Source of the DNA: Hypsibius dujardini
Taxonomy: Eukaryota > Tardigrada > Eutardigrada > Parachela > Hypsibiidae
Assembly: GCA_001579985.1 (NCBI GenBank)
Contig: LRSR01007525.1
Coordinates: 1-35,050 of the forward strand
Direction: 5' to 3'
Length of the DNA stretch: 35,050 nucleotides
Shown: positions 1-10,404 of the stretch, in pieces
Position numbering within the stretch: position 1 is the stretch's first letter
Layout of the letters: each line of letters opens with the position of its first letter
Translations under genes and position numbers: made by a program
The notes under the pieces: model-generated
The model's database searches: none
Seen by the model: the letters and a program-made list of their open reading frames with translations, nothing else
What the model was told of the DNA's origin: nothing

Positions 1-119
1 CCATCAGGTGGAATTAAAAACAGCCCCCCCCCCCCAAGTGAGCAAAAACGCTTAGCAGCTTTGCTGTGGTCATAGTCATGGAGGTCTTACCCTTACAATT
101 GTTTGCAAAAACACCTTAC
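1..119. other. Esterase intron at left edge
   Basis: Begins (on the minus strand) with the donor GTAAGG right after the esterase exon ending at 120. It contains a run of C at about 26-36. No further esterase exon is recognisable before the window ends. Confidence 0.5.
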
Positions 120-1263
120 CGGGGCATGAGGTATGGTTGGATCGGCAAAGTAGGCGTCTGCCAGCGTTCGCAGTGTCAGCGCGTCGAGACCTTTCAAGCA
201 AGCTGCGAGCGATGAAGTTGGTGTGGTGGCACAACCTCCCCGAGCCCCGAGGCCCACTGCGTTAGTTAGTGGGCCTTCCTTGATGGCCCAGGGGGAGAGT
301 ACACTACCACTCATAGTGATGGTACCAAAAACTCGTGCTGAAAATCCGTACACGAAAACATACCTTACACATTTAATCCAAGATATACTCTACTGAAGGT
401 TCTTAGTCTAAATCATACTCACACGCAATCGTTCGATCAATCATCATGGCAGACACGATGGCAGCACCGTCACTCTGGCCTGACACCGTAATTCTGTCAC
501 GGTCACCGTTCCATTGGTCGATGTACTGGTAGACCCAGTTGAAGGCAGCCTTCATGTCACTCAGAGCGTAGTTACCGGGTATTGCACTATCTCCCGTACT
601 GAGAAAACCTATGAATATTTCATAACTTAATTTAAAAAAAAATTCCAATGCGTTGTTTGATCTTTCAAAGTACCGAATACACCGGTGCGATACTGTGGGA
701 TCACGACTACGACGTTTAGCGTTTTTGCAAGGTCACCACCGCCGTTGGGGAGACCTCTACCGTTACCTGTAAAAATTCAGTCATAATGGCCTTAATGAAA
801 TTCGAATGGGAAACTCAAAAGCAATCAGAGGTTAGGTTTTTCCATACTCGAAAGTAGTCCACCCCAGGACCACATGAAGACGGGTAGTTTGGTTGTGTTT
901 TGACATAGTGCAGACACGGGGCCTCCCGTTAATCCAGCTTGGCTGCAGTAATACGGAGTGAGGAAGCCCGGTGGCACATAAACGTCGAGATAGAGACAGT
1001 CCTCCGCGAAGGCTGTTACGCCTGTCAACGTAAACGGTGGCTGATTCGGGTTCTGCATACACATAGGTCCTCTCTCGTTGCTGACCGAATCAGCCCGCCA
1101 ATTTTCGTTGACCACTGCGTCCTAATAAAACAAACTACAGCATCTAAACTTTTCTCTCTTATGATCAGGTCTTCCGTTTGTATTACAACCTCGAAACGTG
1201 CTGCCTTGCCGTATTTGATTGAGAAAATTCGTCCGGTTGTTTGGGTGGGACCAGATCCGTAAG
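120..1263 (-). CDS. Type-B carboxylesterase, 3' end off the window
   Basis: Secreted alpha/beta-hydrolase of the carboxylesterase/cholinesterase family, expected to cleave carboxylic esters. Exons on the minus strand: 1263-1190, 1121-848, 766-674, 608-423, 337-120; all junction phases agree. Visible motifs are the type-B signature EDCLYLDVYVP (exon 1121-848), the strand NVVVVIPQYRTGVFG (exon 766-674), the nucleophile elbow GQSDG with its serine (exon 608-423; family consensus GESAG) and TMSGSVLSPWA (exon 337-120). The oxyanion-hole HGGG is replaced by SWGG, and the conserved N-terminal block around GIPYA.PP is not found, since only 68 bases separate the first two exons. The acid and histidine of the triad lie beyond the left edge. 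The first exon joins in phase to the astacin exon upstream. An alternative independent start is the ATG at 1321, which opens a signal-peptide-like stretch. Family call is sure; completeness and start are not. Confidence 0.8.
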
Positions 1264-1330
1264 CTAAAAAGGAACATGAAATGTAAATAGGAATGCAGAC
1301 AAGTGTTTTTTTCTGACCCATGAGACGTAC

Positions 1331-2996
1331 GATCTGGGCAGACAATGTTGGCACACGTTGAGGCATAAATGGCCTTCAAGCCTTCGCAGTCGTCCCTGCT
1401 TAACTGTGCCAGGCTTCCTGCGGCTGTGACTGAAGTGTTAGCCACTCCATTCAAGGTCTGAACTCGTCCAGGCACGATTGTGTAGAGCGGTTTGCTGGGA
1501 TCTAAGGTGAATTTTGTGAGTGCAGGCATGGTGATGCTGTTGTAGTCGAAGGCCGTCAAATTGACGATGGTCTGCGGTGATGGACGAGTGTCGACTGGAG
1601 TTATGGGGTCGTGGTATTTTCGAATCAGATCAACAGGTGGTACACCGACGTCTATGAAGAATTCTCAAGTCATCACGTGATGGTCTAGCCGTGTTTGGTA
1701 CACATACCCGTTCTCACATTCATCAAATTAACCTGTGAACAATTGAAAATGTCACGCGCTGTACACAGGCAAAATAGAAGAACAAGCCGCGAGCGATTGT
1801 TACTCGAGTAAATGTTTTAATTAACAATTATTATAATTTTTCTTTTTTCCTGGAAAAAAAATGAAATTTTTCGAAATGGGTCGTACAGATAGCCATGATT
1901 AGGTTTTGATGTGCAAGTTATCAACATGTCTCATTGTAAATTCATTATGTAGAGAAAAAAAACGCGACTGACTGTGATGTAATTATCGCGATCCGGACGT
2001 CGCCACTCATCGCGAAGGCCGAGCGCGTTCACTGAAACAGTAACATCATTTTGGCATGAATATATTGTGAGGGCAGTGCTCCGCAGACCACGCCCCACTA
2101 CATATTTGTGTATGTTATGATTGGATGATTGGTGTGTTTGTGGATTCCTATGGTGAGCGTTCGAGCTTCGGCTCGACGCTCACAACATAAAATCAGTGTC
2201 GCGACTCTCTCGTTTTCGTTCTCTGTCTCGCCTCCGCGCACTCACCAGTTAATAGCTCCCCCTAATACTGGGCTTTTCATTTGCCCATCTGGTCAAGACC
2301 CTGTCATTAGCAAACCGTGTTTCATCAATATTTCGTACCGATGTACTTCATCGTGTCCCGCTTGTTCTCTAAACATCGGTGAGTCCCATTCACCAGGCCT
2401 AATTTCTGTCCAGAAGACACCGGTCTTCCTCCCCTCACGACCACACCAGGAAACGCAAAACAACCGGGAAATAGTGCCCTAAAAATATGTTCATATTCAA
2501 TGCGCAATTAATTTGATTGGAAAGATCTTTAACAAAATAATAACAAAACTCAATGCACTCTTCTTCGCTACACTCACCCCGAATTTGGATTTTCCAGAGG
2601 CGTGGTCATAGGCCCAATATATATGTTGGGTTTTTGCGCATCAGTTGCGGGGTTGTACGGCACGAATTTGATGCACTGTTGCATGTTATTCTGGATTTCA
2701 TTCAAGGCCTCCACAACAGCGGCCTGATCTTGTTGACCTGCGAGATCAAACCGAAAATATAAATCCCAAATAGATGAAGGCAAGAGAAGATACTAACTGT
2801 ATCTGCCGTCTAAACGGTATGGAATGCCATCGGGCTGTGGCCAGGCTGCATGTTGATTATCGAGGCTAACAACTGCTCGCGTGGATAAAATCATGGGAGC
2901 ATGATCAGTTGCTGTAAAATCGGCCAAAAACTTGGCTAAAGATCCCTGAAAAAGAAACAGGACGAAAAGGAGGATACTGAAGCAACTGAAAGCCAT
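1331..2996 (-). CDS. Astacin-like protein lacking all zinc ligands
   Basis: Secreted member of the M12A astacin fold, probably catalytically dead. Exons: 2996-2798, 2737-2578, 2478-2339, 2031-1969, 1651-1331; phases agree throughout. Residues 1-21 form a signal peptide (MAFSCFSILLFVLFLFQGSLA). The mature astacin start resembles WPQPDGIPYRLDGRY. Next come EALNEIQNNMQQCIKFVPY, PGCFAF..RGG.P, and after the third intron the active-site region ALGLRDEWRRPDRDNYITV. The zinc motif HExxHxxGxxHE reads K164-Y165-I-V-N168-A-L-G171-L-R-D174-E175, so three His and the catalytic Glu are replaced while the flanking RPDRDNY is conserved. The Met-turn is also altered (FDYNSITMP instead of SIMHY). The frame is open over about 294 codons, which argues for a pseudoenzyme rather than random decay. 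The last exon ends in phase 1 and joins the esterase exon at 1263, suggesting one fused protein. Confidence 0.78.
2153..2183. repeat. Short strong hairpin in astacin intron
   Basis: GTGAGCG and TTCGAGC pair with GCTCGA and CGCTCAC around a TTCG loop, with one bulged base. It lies in the intron between astacin exons 2478-2339 and 2031-1969. Function unknown. Confidence 0.5.
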
Positions 2997-3353
2997 GTCA
3001 CATAAACAGCTTCTTTTTCTGTGATCTCAAACAGAGAAAAAGTATTATCTAAGACTGAGATGATGGTTTTTAATGCACTTGTACTGACTGTCTGGCAAAA
3101 GTCGGGACAGATGTTTGAATAAAAATGGCTGATCAACTCACTGAATGGGCAGCACCGTATGTCCGTTGTTCAAATGCGGTTCATTACTTTTAAAATATTC
3201 GTTCGAACGATTCAACCGCCTGTTTGCTGCCTTGCTTATGACCGTTGAGTGCATGATTATTGCGTATGATGATTTAGAGCGCGGTTACTGTTGAATTACT
3301 ATACGTTTTGGCTATTCTGTAAGTTATCCGTAAATGCAGAATCAAATACTCAC

Positions 3354-3916
3354 GGTGTCGAGTATAACTCGAGTTCATCACGCCCGTAGTACTTGTAGAA
3401 GGTTTTCCGGCGTGTCCTGTCCGGGGCGTTCCAGTAGTCGGTGTGGCGAAAGTTCCAGCCCTTGGCGATCTTCTCGTCGGTCGAGTCCATCCGCCGGAAC
3501 TCATACTCTGGCTTGCACTCCGACTCGTCATAGTCGAAATTGCAGTTCCATTTGATGTTGAAAGAGAAGACGGCATCCTGTGTGCATTGAAGGCATAAAA
3601 TAAAGTTACACTGGTAAAAAAGGCTGAAGGATATTTAACCTTATGTACGTAGCCTTGCCAAAGCTTAAGACTCACGGTACGGGCGACCTTCGAGAAGTTA
3701 CTCGGGGGCTTCTCCTTATCCAACACTAACTTCACCATATCCTTAACAACGAAGATGGGGTAGTATTTATTGGTCTCGCTGGTGCGATTGTAACGGCATT
3801 TCTTTACATCTTCCTCCGTCATCGTGCTGGAAATGTTGCGCAGTTTCCCTTTGAATTCGGGAAGTTAGACATAGTTTTTCACGAGGTCTGTATGATCTTC
3901 AGCTTCCGTCAAACCT
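3354..3916 (-). pseudogene. P2X purinoceptor remnant
   Basis: Fragment of an ATP-gated P2X cation channel, extracellular domain only. Exons 3916-3676 and 3577-3354 are joined by a normal intron. Exon one carries EAEDHTDLVKNYV, LPEFKGKLRNI and a C...YYPIF..KDMV segment. Exon two carries IKWNCNFDYDESECKPEYEF, GWNFR (the NFR ATP-contact motif) and the RRKTFYKYYG lysine segment. A TAA stop (3865-3867) interrupts the first exon between KNYV and LPEF. The family cysteine in YCPIF is tyrosine here. No upstream exon with the first membrane helix and no downstream exon with the second is visible; the astacin start at 2996 leaves only about 350 bases for it. Probably a truncated pseudogene; a sequencing error could explain the stop but not the missing ends. 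Confidence 0.78.
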
Positions 3917-5206
3917 CTACAAACAACAATCTCAATTAAATAGAGTAATTCGACGTTGCCCTATTCAATGCAAAGCACTGAGGCACCCTCGTTCCAGCTC
4001 TCCGCGGCCGATACCGCGGAGCTCATAGCATAGATCGTCGTCACGCTGACCATCGGCCTCGTCATAGCCTCCGTAAAAGCACCCTCCTTCTCGTCCTCGT
4101 CGCCTAGGCACGGAGAGGCGGCCGGAAATTCGGCCTCAATGTTCAACTCCTGGGATTTGTCGCCATCAAATTGGTCATTTGCCTGATCAACGGTGATCTG
4201 ACCGTCAACCCGATGCATCGCCCGCCGTTTGCCTTACCACTACCGAAAATGAAGCAGCCCGGCGGTTAATCTGACCATGATTGCCAGCTACAGGATCGCT
4301 TGCGTTCCTTTCGTAGTCGTCTTCATACATCCATCGGCCGGGGCAGCTCGCATCTCCTGGTACACGTTGGGCCTGTGTAGCCTGATATTGCCCGATAGGC
4401 TGGGTGATTTTTTTTTGTGCCCGTCCTGTCCTACGTCCCTACGCTATCACAGGATGTGGAGTGCTTAGGATCTGGTCTAAGGAGTTTCATGTTGGCGGGA
4501 TGGCGGTGGCAGTTTATCAATGTCCATCGTCACCAGATGCAACTACCAGCTCCTATTGCGCTGCAACTGGCGACCCGCCGGCGAGTGACGCTAGCGCAAA
4601 TGCTGCTGGTGACGCTGTAACTCTCTACCTTCCCCAGCTGTACCGCAGTAAGCCGGTGTCAGTGCTGGTGGGCCAGGACATTCAATTTGTTTCAGTGTAG
4701 ATTTTGACCGGTGAGTCAAAGGTTCAATTAAACGCTTACGGAGTGGTTTACTGGTGCTGTTGCGATGATTTAAAAGCAAGATACCCCAACGGGTCTCTGT
4801 GTTGCACAAAGTATTTTGCTGCTTTCCAACGCGGTGCAACGGGAGAGAGACAGGCGCGAGTGCTGACAATTAGAACCATGGAAGGAGTGCCTGAAGGTGT
4901 CGATTCTTGAAAGCACTCGTTTTAACGGAATTGAAATCTAAGTAAATTAATTGCGTGACTAGCAGCTCTTCTTTGACTCTGATACATTTTCGCCATACGT
5001 AAGACATGGACCTACCGGGTGCAAAGACAAATTTTGGAATAAATCTCGCGAGTGCAGCAACCGATGCAATAACTCGAGCAAACTAGGTCTTCCCAAACCA
5101 AAAGCAAGAACTGAGAAGCACTCTCCGCATTAGGGCTTCCACAACTCAAACACCCGATATTCTTCGCCAAGTCGGACAAGCTGGACGAACATTTAAAAAC
5201 GCATTG
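3917..5206. other. No recognised gene
   Basis: Open frames exist on both strands (for example minus 4218-3961 and plus 4404-4700) but none shows a recognisable domain or a convincing splice structure. The 4000-4200 part is rather GC-rich. No P2X N-terminal exon could be found here. Confidence 0.4.
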
Positions 5207-6568
5207 CTAAAAGATAAACGTAATTGCAAACCAGATTGGCATCCAAATTTCAGTTGTGCTGCGCGCAGTGACGGTGGCTGTTGCTACTACTGTCGGCGGA
5301 GGTGCAGGCGCAGCGATGACGGTTGAGTTGATCCTCCCGCAGTCTGTCGTGTCGCACACACTCAGACTGGCTGGCTCGAAATGCGTCCCATTCACCTCCA
5401 AGCTTAGACCGTCCTGCCCCGACGCGATCCAGTCTTGAAACTTTCCGATTTCCTGTTCAAGATCTACAGCCACGCTCGCGTTTTTCGTGATGAGCCAAAT
5501 GTTCACGGATACATTCGATCGGATGCCACCGCTGGCATCGATATCCTCCTGCTGAACGAACGCAAACCAGTCCAATTGATTGTGATTCCACTGCAAATGA
5601 GCGGAGACTGCGTCGGTGACCTTGGCTGCTAGGCCAAACCGATCGACCATTCCAATGGGCTCGTCGGCAGCGCGTTTGGGTAGTCGTAGTCGTAGTAGCA
5701 GCCGAAGGACTACCATCTTACCGAAACGACTGGCAGGCCACGCAGCACCAAACACCAAGCCAACAGCAATGCCAGTTAGTGGGTGGTTGGGGCACGCTAC
5801 CATGACGTCCAGGACGCCGGTGACAGTCTCCAGTGCGTCGGAGGTCAAAAAGGCGCCTTTGATGGTCCAGAACGCGGTAAACCAGTCGCGGGATCCCAGT
5901 TGGCACATGGAGGGCGCACCAAAGCCCGGTGTAACGTAGCAGGGTGCGTGAGAGGCAAATGCCTGCTGTTTAATGTTGGCACAACTGCCGTTATAGTATG
6001 GTCGTATCATTGGCACCAACGACACCTGTAGACATTTCCGTACGCCATCGACCCACTTCTGACCCTGAGTGGAGAAGGAGCTGTTATGATCGTCGTACAG
6101 TTGACAGAATTTCTCGGCATATCGAATGGCGTAGCCGGCTTGATGCCCGGCGCAAGAATGCTTCCGCTCGAGGCACTCGCGGTACCAGGTGCAGTCGCGA
6201 CCATCCGGGCTGTAACATTGTTCCGGCAACCACAGGGCGGCAGCGGAGGGATCGTCCGGTTCGGGAGTACAGGCGCAGTCTGGTCTGACTACTCCGCTAA
6301 ACAGATCATGATTTTCGGCCATGCATTCATGCCAGCAATAGACCGCAGTCGTGTCCATACAAAAGTGGCGTCCGCCGGATTTTTGCTTAATATATGCATC
6401 CGACAGACAATTGGCATACTGTTCGCCCTGATATCGGCTGTCTTGATAACATCCAAAGTTACCTGCTGGTCCGGTTTGCCTGTCACACTCGCCCCAAGCC
6501 GCAAAACAATGACCGGCCTGTTTGCATAGAACCAACGCGATGGAGAGGTAATGTAGAAAGTGAGCCAT
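5207..6568 (-). CDS. Secreted cysteine-rich protein, single exon
   Basis: Uninterrupted frame of 453 residues. The chosen start is the ATG at 6568 because it opens directly into a signal peptide (MAHFLHYLSIALVLCKQAGHCFA). In-frame ATGs further upstream give a 62-residue extension that looks like read-through. The N-terminal half is dense in cysteine and contains WLPEQCYSPDGRDCTWYREC, YAIRYAEKFCQLYDDH, a GQKWVDGVRKCLQV stretch, CYVTPGFGAPSMC and DWFTAFWTIKGAF. This pattern recalls an uncharacterised invertebrate family with distant stanniocalcin-like cysteine spacing; that link is from memory and weak. A potential internal hydrophobic stretch lies around LTGIAVGLVFGAAW. The C-terminus ends in a short hydrophobic tail (IWMPIWFAITFIF) after a Thr/Ala/Pro-rich linker, compatible with a GPI-anchor signal or membrane anchor. 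Function unknown. Confidence 0.72.
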   Translation of the reverse strand: MAHFLHYLSIALVLCKQAGHCFAAWGECDRQTGPAGNFGCYQDSRYQGEQYANCLSDAYIKQKSGGRHFCMDTTAVYCWHECMAENHDLFSGVVRPDCACTPEPDDPSAAALWLPEQCYSPDGRDCTWYRECLERKHSCAGHQAGYAIRYAEKFCQLYDDHNSSFSTQGQKWVDGVRKCLQVSLVPMIRPYYNGSCANIKQQAFASHAPCYVTPGFGAPSMCQLGSRDWFTAFWTIKGAFLTSDALETVTGVLDVMVACPNHPLTGIAVGLVFGAAWPASRFGKMVVLRLLLRLRLPKRAADEPIGMVDRFGLAAKVTDAVSAHLQWNHNQLDWFAFVQQEDIDASGGIRSNVSVNIWLITKNASVAVDLEQEIGKFQDWIASGQDGLSLEVNGTHFEPASLSVCDTTDCGRINSTVIAAPAPPPTVVATATVTARSTTEIWMPIWFAITFIF

Positions 6569-7032
6569 GAAGAAAATCAGATCAGGGATGGTGTTAAAAA
6601 TTAAGATCTTTCTAACTTCGCTAGTAATATACAGTACTCCACAATAAATACACTGTCGGAAGAAACGCGCAAACCGCAAACATAGAATCGACGAAGAGAA
6701 CTGTAGGCCGAGAGACTTGAAGTGGACGCTTCTCACTGCTGCTGAACAAGACACTGCTATGACTATTGGTTTCCTTTAGCCCCAATGGAAACAAGCAAGA
6801 AAATCATGCTTAACTATGCAATCCCATGAATGAGAACGTTGTACAAACATTAGAAATTCTTCAATATCACTAAAATTGCCATGAGATAACATTGTTTGCG
6901 ACAATGATGGCTCCGGCAGCCATGCGTTCTCCACGTAGCTGACATCCTAGACATAACGAGCAACAGCCAGCGCATTCAAATCGACCAGCTCTCCTAATCA
7001 TCTTTCACACGGGTGAAGATTGCAGGCACACG
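6569..7032. other. Intergenic, nothing recognised
   Basis: Upstream of the cysteine-rich gene on the minus strand, so it presumably holds its promoter. No motif can be assigned from sequence alone. Confidence 0.35.
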
Positions 7033-7177
7033 CATAGTACAAAATAAGAAACAAACTAATCCAGTTACTCAGAGTCAGACAGGCGCCGGAGAACGAAGAC
7101 ATTGATCTGGACGAAAAGGATACTGCGCAGTCCAATTCTGAGTAACTGGATTATATTGTTTCTCATTTTGTACTATG
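7033..7177. mobile_element. Fold-back element (inverted repeat pair)
   Basis: Arms 7033-7073 and 7137-7177 are inverted copies of about 41 bases with roughly three mismatches, enclosing a 63-base spacer. The left arm starts CATAGTACAAAAT, and the right arm ends ATTTTGTACTATG. No clear target-site duplication is seen and no coding capacity. Probably a small MITE or its remnant. Confidence 0.65.
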
Positions 7178-8012
7178 TGTTAGCTAATCGTAGTAAGATA
7201 TTCAGAACTACCCGTGCCTGGCATGTCGGGTTCTTCCCTAGTTAACCTGTAAGATTGATTTTTAAGAACATTCTGTATTTTTCCCACCAGGCCACAGTCC
7301 TTTGCTATTTTCTGACAAACTTTCTCCTGAAGACCAACGCGTTTCGCAAGTCAAAAGTCCAGCAAACGCGTGACGACAAGCCCAGGAAAAATTTTATGTC
7401 TGACCCGGCCGGATCAGCGGAACAGGTGAGCTGTACAATATTAGCTGTTGGCACTCCCGCTAAATAATTCCTCACCCTGTATGGCACGTTGCACTTTACA
7501 CTCTAACAAGGGAATTTTGCATCTCTGGAAGGCGAAATGTTCCACTTTTAATATTTTGTTGAAAATAACTTAGTTCTCAATATTTTAATTGAAAAAAAAT
7601 ACAAATGTCTCCAAACATTTTTTAAAAATCTAAAACCAATACGGGGTGGTACATAGAGGGCGCTCTCAGTATTACCGCATGCTGCGTGCATTAATTGAAC
7701 TATTTGTTAACACGAGCGAGTACACTGGCTTGTTTGCCGACGTCATTAAACTGTTGTAATTGAAACTAACTGAAAATTTAATTTACCAAGAGGTGTAAAA
7801 TATAAAGGTTAAGTAATAACGTCACAGAAGTGGTTAGAGTGATAGAAATGATTAAAACAGAATGACTTTGCACCGAGCGCAAGACAAGAAGTTTTTGCAC
7901 ACGGAGAAACAGAGCAGTGGTAGTTCTCCCTGCCCGTATCGATGTCAAAACAAAACTGAGATGGAGTTTTGAACTCAAAATGCTCTTCGGTCTCAAAATA
8001 AACGGGGTGGGA
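7178..8012. other. AT-rich intergenic, nothing recognised
   Basis: Contains poly-A/T rich stretches and short random frames only. Confidence 0.35.
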
Positions 8013-8362
8013 CTAACCCACTTTCCACGTTTTGCGGAATTGTGGGCTGCTAAATTGGTTTTGTACTAGCGACTGAAGCTTTGGGATCGAGTAGCGTTGC
8101 TGCAATTCACACTGGATGTTGTCTCGAACTACCCAATCCCAAATTTTGCGGACGAAGGCCTTGCACATACGGAACCCGTAAAGGTCAATAGGTTGGCATA
8201 ATGGTGTAGTTTCCGGTGGAACAGTAACAATTTGAACCTCGCAACCCTCTAGAGTGGTAGCGTCCAATCAGATCCGGTTCCTCTAGGTGGACCAAGAATC
8301 GATGACCAGCACAGTCCGATTACTAATATTCGGAAAATACACTTGCTCCAGCCACATCGTCA
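8013..8362 (-). pseudogene. Pogo/Tigger-like DDE transposase fragment
   Basis: The minus-strand translation shows VLVIDSWST, then after two in-frame stops (8283-8285 and 8268-8270) LEGCEVQIVTVPPETTPLCQ followed by PIDLYGFRMCKAFVRKIWDW. This order (an Asp-containing strand, then the P..TT...QP.D block) is typical of the DDE endonuclease domain of pogo/Tigger/CENP-B-like elements. The N-terminal DNA-binding part and terminal repeats are not visible. Only the core of a dead copy remains. Confidence 0.6.
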
Positions 8363-9667
8363 AATTTTACTTTTTCATTTTGTTTAATGAAAGAAGTAAA
8401 CTCTAGTAACTTTATTGCACAATGCCAGAATAGTTTATGTAAATATCTGCGTATCGTTCTTCCAAATTTATTGGTTACAACCTTCGACTTTAATGAACCT
8501 TAATAGCGAATGTTTTCATTACGCTGTGGGCATTTATTTATTGCATCTTACATGAAACCGAATGCATACCGCTTACTTAAGGCGGTTTTCAGAAAGGGAT
8601 AGCAAGATGTTTCTACTTCATTTTATAAATCAATTCAATATTGGTTAGGCATTATCTTTATATCTTAAGACGCAATGCTCCTTCCCGTCCCACATTCACC
8701 GAAGAACCAAGTAATTTAATTGTTCCGACCCAAGAGTAAACAAGGAGGAACAAGGTGAGGTACGGAGCCCGTTTGACATTGGATTCAAACTTTTTAAGGC
8801 ACATGTTCAGGAATGAATTCAGAGAATAATTTAACTAATTTTTTAGGATTGATATATATTGGTTCGTCTATTTTTAATTGAAGGGAGGGGGCGTATGAAT
8901 CATGCAAATTGTGGTCTTGTTTCGCAAGCTCCGGATTAGCTTTTGGTATGAATAGGTAGGTTAAAGTCACAGCTATCGATTGATATTGTAAGACTTGTTC
9001 ACTCTGGCGGCGAAGCGCGCACCAACCCCTAAGGGTACCGGCCATGTCCGGCCACCACTAAAGTGACCAATAATTCATCGGAAATTCTACAAGATCGTTT
9101 GCTGCAAAATTTCAAAGTCCATAAACGACTGCAATATTCCTGTTTCCTGACTCAAATTTTGTTTTGAAACGGATTGGCATTCGAAGAACTTTTTTATGGT
9201 TTCATGAGGTGTAGCTATCAGCTATTCTCGAGCCTGATTGGAACCTTTCAACTGGCATATTGGAATGCACCTATAATTGTCCCCCATATTCACAAGAAAT
9301 TTTGCTGACGGTAATCGATCCATTCCAAATTGAGTATTGAGGGGCCTTTTTTACAAATCGTGAAATAAAACCTTTTTTTTGTTTACATTGAAATTTCGTC
9401 AAAAAAATTAGTATTACCGATAAAAAATTGGTATGCACTATCAGTAATATTGAACTATTATTTAATTACGTTAAACAAATCAAGTGAGGATATTTTGCCC
9501 GCCCCCCCCCCAATTCGTTTCAGTTCAGTTCAGTTCATTTCAGTTCAGTCCATTTTCAGGCTTTTTGCATATTGAAGAGAATTGCCAATATAATCAACTT
9601 TTTTCAGTCCCACCTGGCCCGACGTTGCCCGCATCAGTCTCAGAATGACCGCGGATGTATCACGCAA
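8363..9667. other. AT-rich intergenic, nothing recognised
   Basis: Includes a CAGTT tandem-like patch near 9520-9550 and short frames without similarity. Confidence 0.35.
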
Positions 9668-9673
9668 TTTATT
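9668..9673 (-). promoter_or_regulatory. Candidate polyadenylation signal
   Basis: AATAAA on the minus strand, about 170 bases downstream of the stop of the four-helix membrane protein gene. Hexamers like this also occur by chance in AT-rich DNA. Confidence 0.3.
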
Positions 9674-9840
9674 TAGTCAAGAAAAAAACAAAGAAAAGCC
9701 ATAAAACATTAACGAAATTTAAACTAAAAAACATCAGACTTAAACAACATCCATCTCTGTACACTGTATTTGAGATTCTTTGAAGGAAACGTACATTTCG
9801 GAAACTCCAGCAAAATTATGTACATAGCAAAATTGAAATA

Positions 9841-10404
9841 CTAAACTAGCGTTTTGTGGGCTGGATTTGAAATTACGGAAATTGAAACTCTTGGCGCCGT
9901 ATTGGAACCTCTTCCACCGCAAGCCAATCCAGCGCTAAGAATAAAGAGCACTGCATCGACGAGGATGATACCACCCGCACTCACTGCGTAACCATTCGCT
10001 CGTTGTGCTGCTTGAAGAATCATCATAACTCCCGCTATTGATCGAATAACTCCCGACAAAATGTTGAAGACTATCATCACCGGTGATGCCTGGTCCTCCG
10101 TGAAAGAGAAACGGCATAGGGTCATGTGATACCAGACCCACGTCATGATCAGAACTTGCAGGATGAGCACACAAAGAAACTGATCCCCACCGTCGTGCCA
10201 GACCAATGAGGAATAAATCAGCAGGCCAAGGGAAGCACCCGCGCAGAGTATCTGAAAAATCCTCAAGGAACGAATAAAGCTCAAGGATTCTGAGAGCTTT
10301 TTCGCCCTGCGTATAACTCGAATCTTGGTTGGGGCAGAAAGATTGTTTTCGTAAATAGAAAAGGCTGGAGCGACCATCCCTTCGAACCTTGACGCTATGT
10401 GCAA
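9841..10404 (-). CDS. Four-helix membrane protein, unknown function
   Basis: 187 residues if the first ATG is used; a second ATG nine codons later (10377) is an equally good start. A basic N-terminal cytoplasmic-looking segment (KIRVIRRAKK) precedes four hydrophobic helices: FQILCAGASLGLLIYSSLVW, FLCVLILQVLIMTWVWYHM, ASPVMIVFNILSGVI...AGVMMIL, and AGGIILVDAVLFILSAGLA. Both termini would lie on the same side. The topology resembles MARVEL-type four-helix proteins, but no diagnostic motif supports a family name. A further 5' exon cannot be excluded, because the DNA just upstream is open in another frame with a hydrophobic stretch. Confidence 0.6.
   Translation of the reverse strand: MHIASRFEGMVAPAFSIYENNLSAPTKIRVIRRAKKLSESLSFIRSLRIFQILCAGASLGLLIYSSLVWHDGGDQFLCVLILQVLIMTWVWYHMTLCRFSFTEDQASPVMIVFNILSGVIRSIAGVMMILQAAQRANGYAVSAGGIILVDAVLFILSAGLACGGRGSNTAPRVSISVISNPAHKTLV

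Noticed and set aside
3100-3350. Missing last P2X exon
   Set aside because: No acceptor followed by a membrane helix or the GKF..IPT motif could be seen in any frame.
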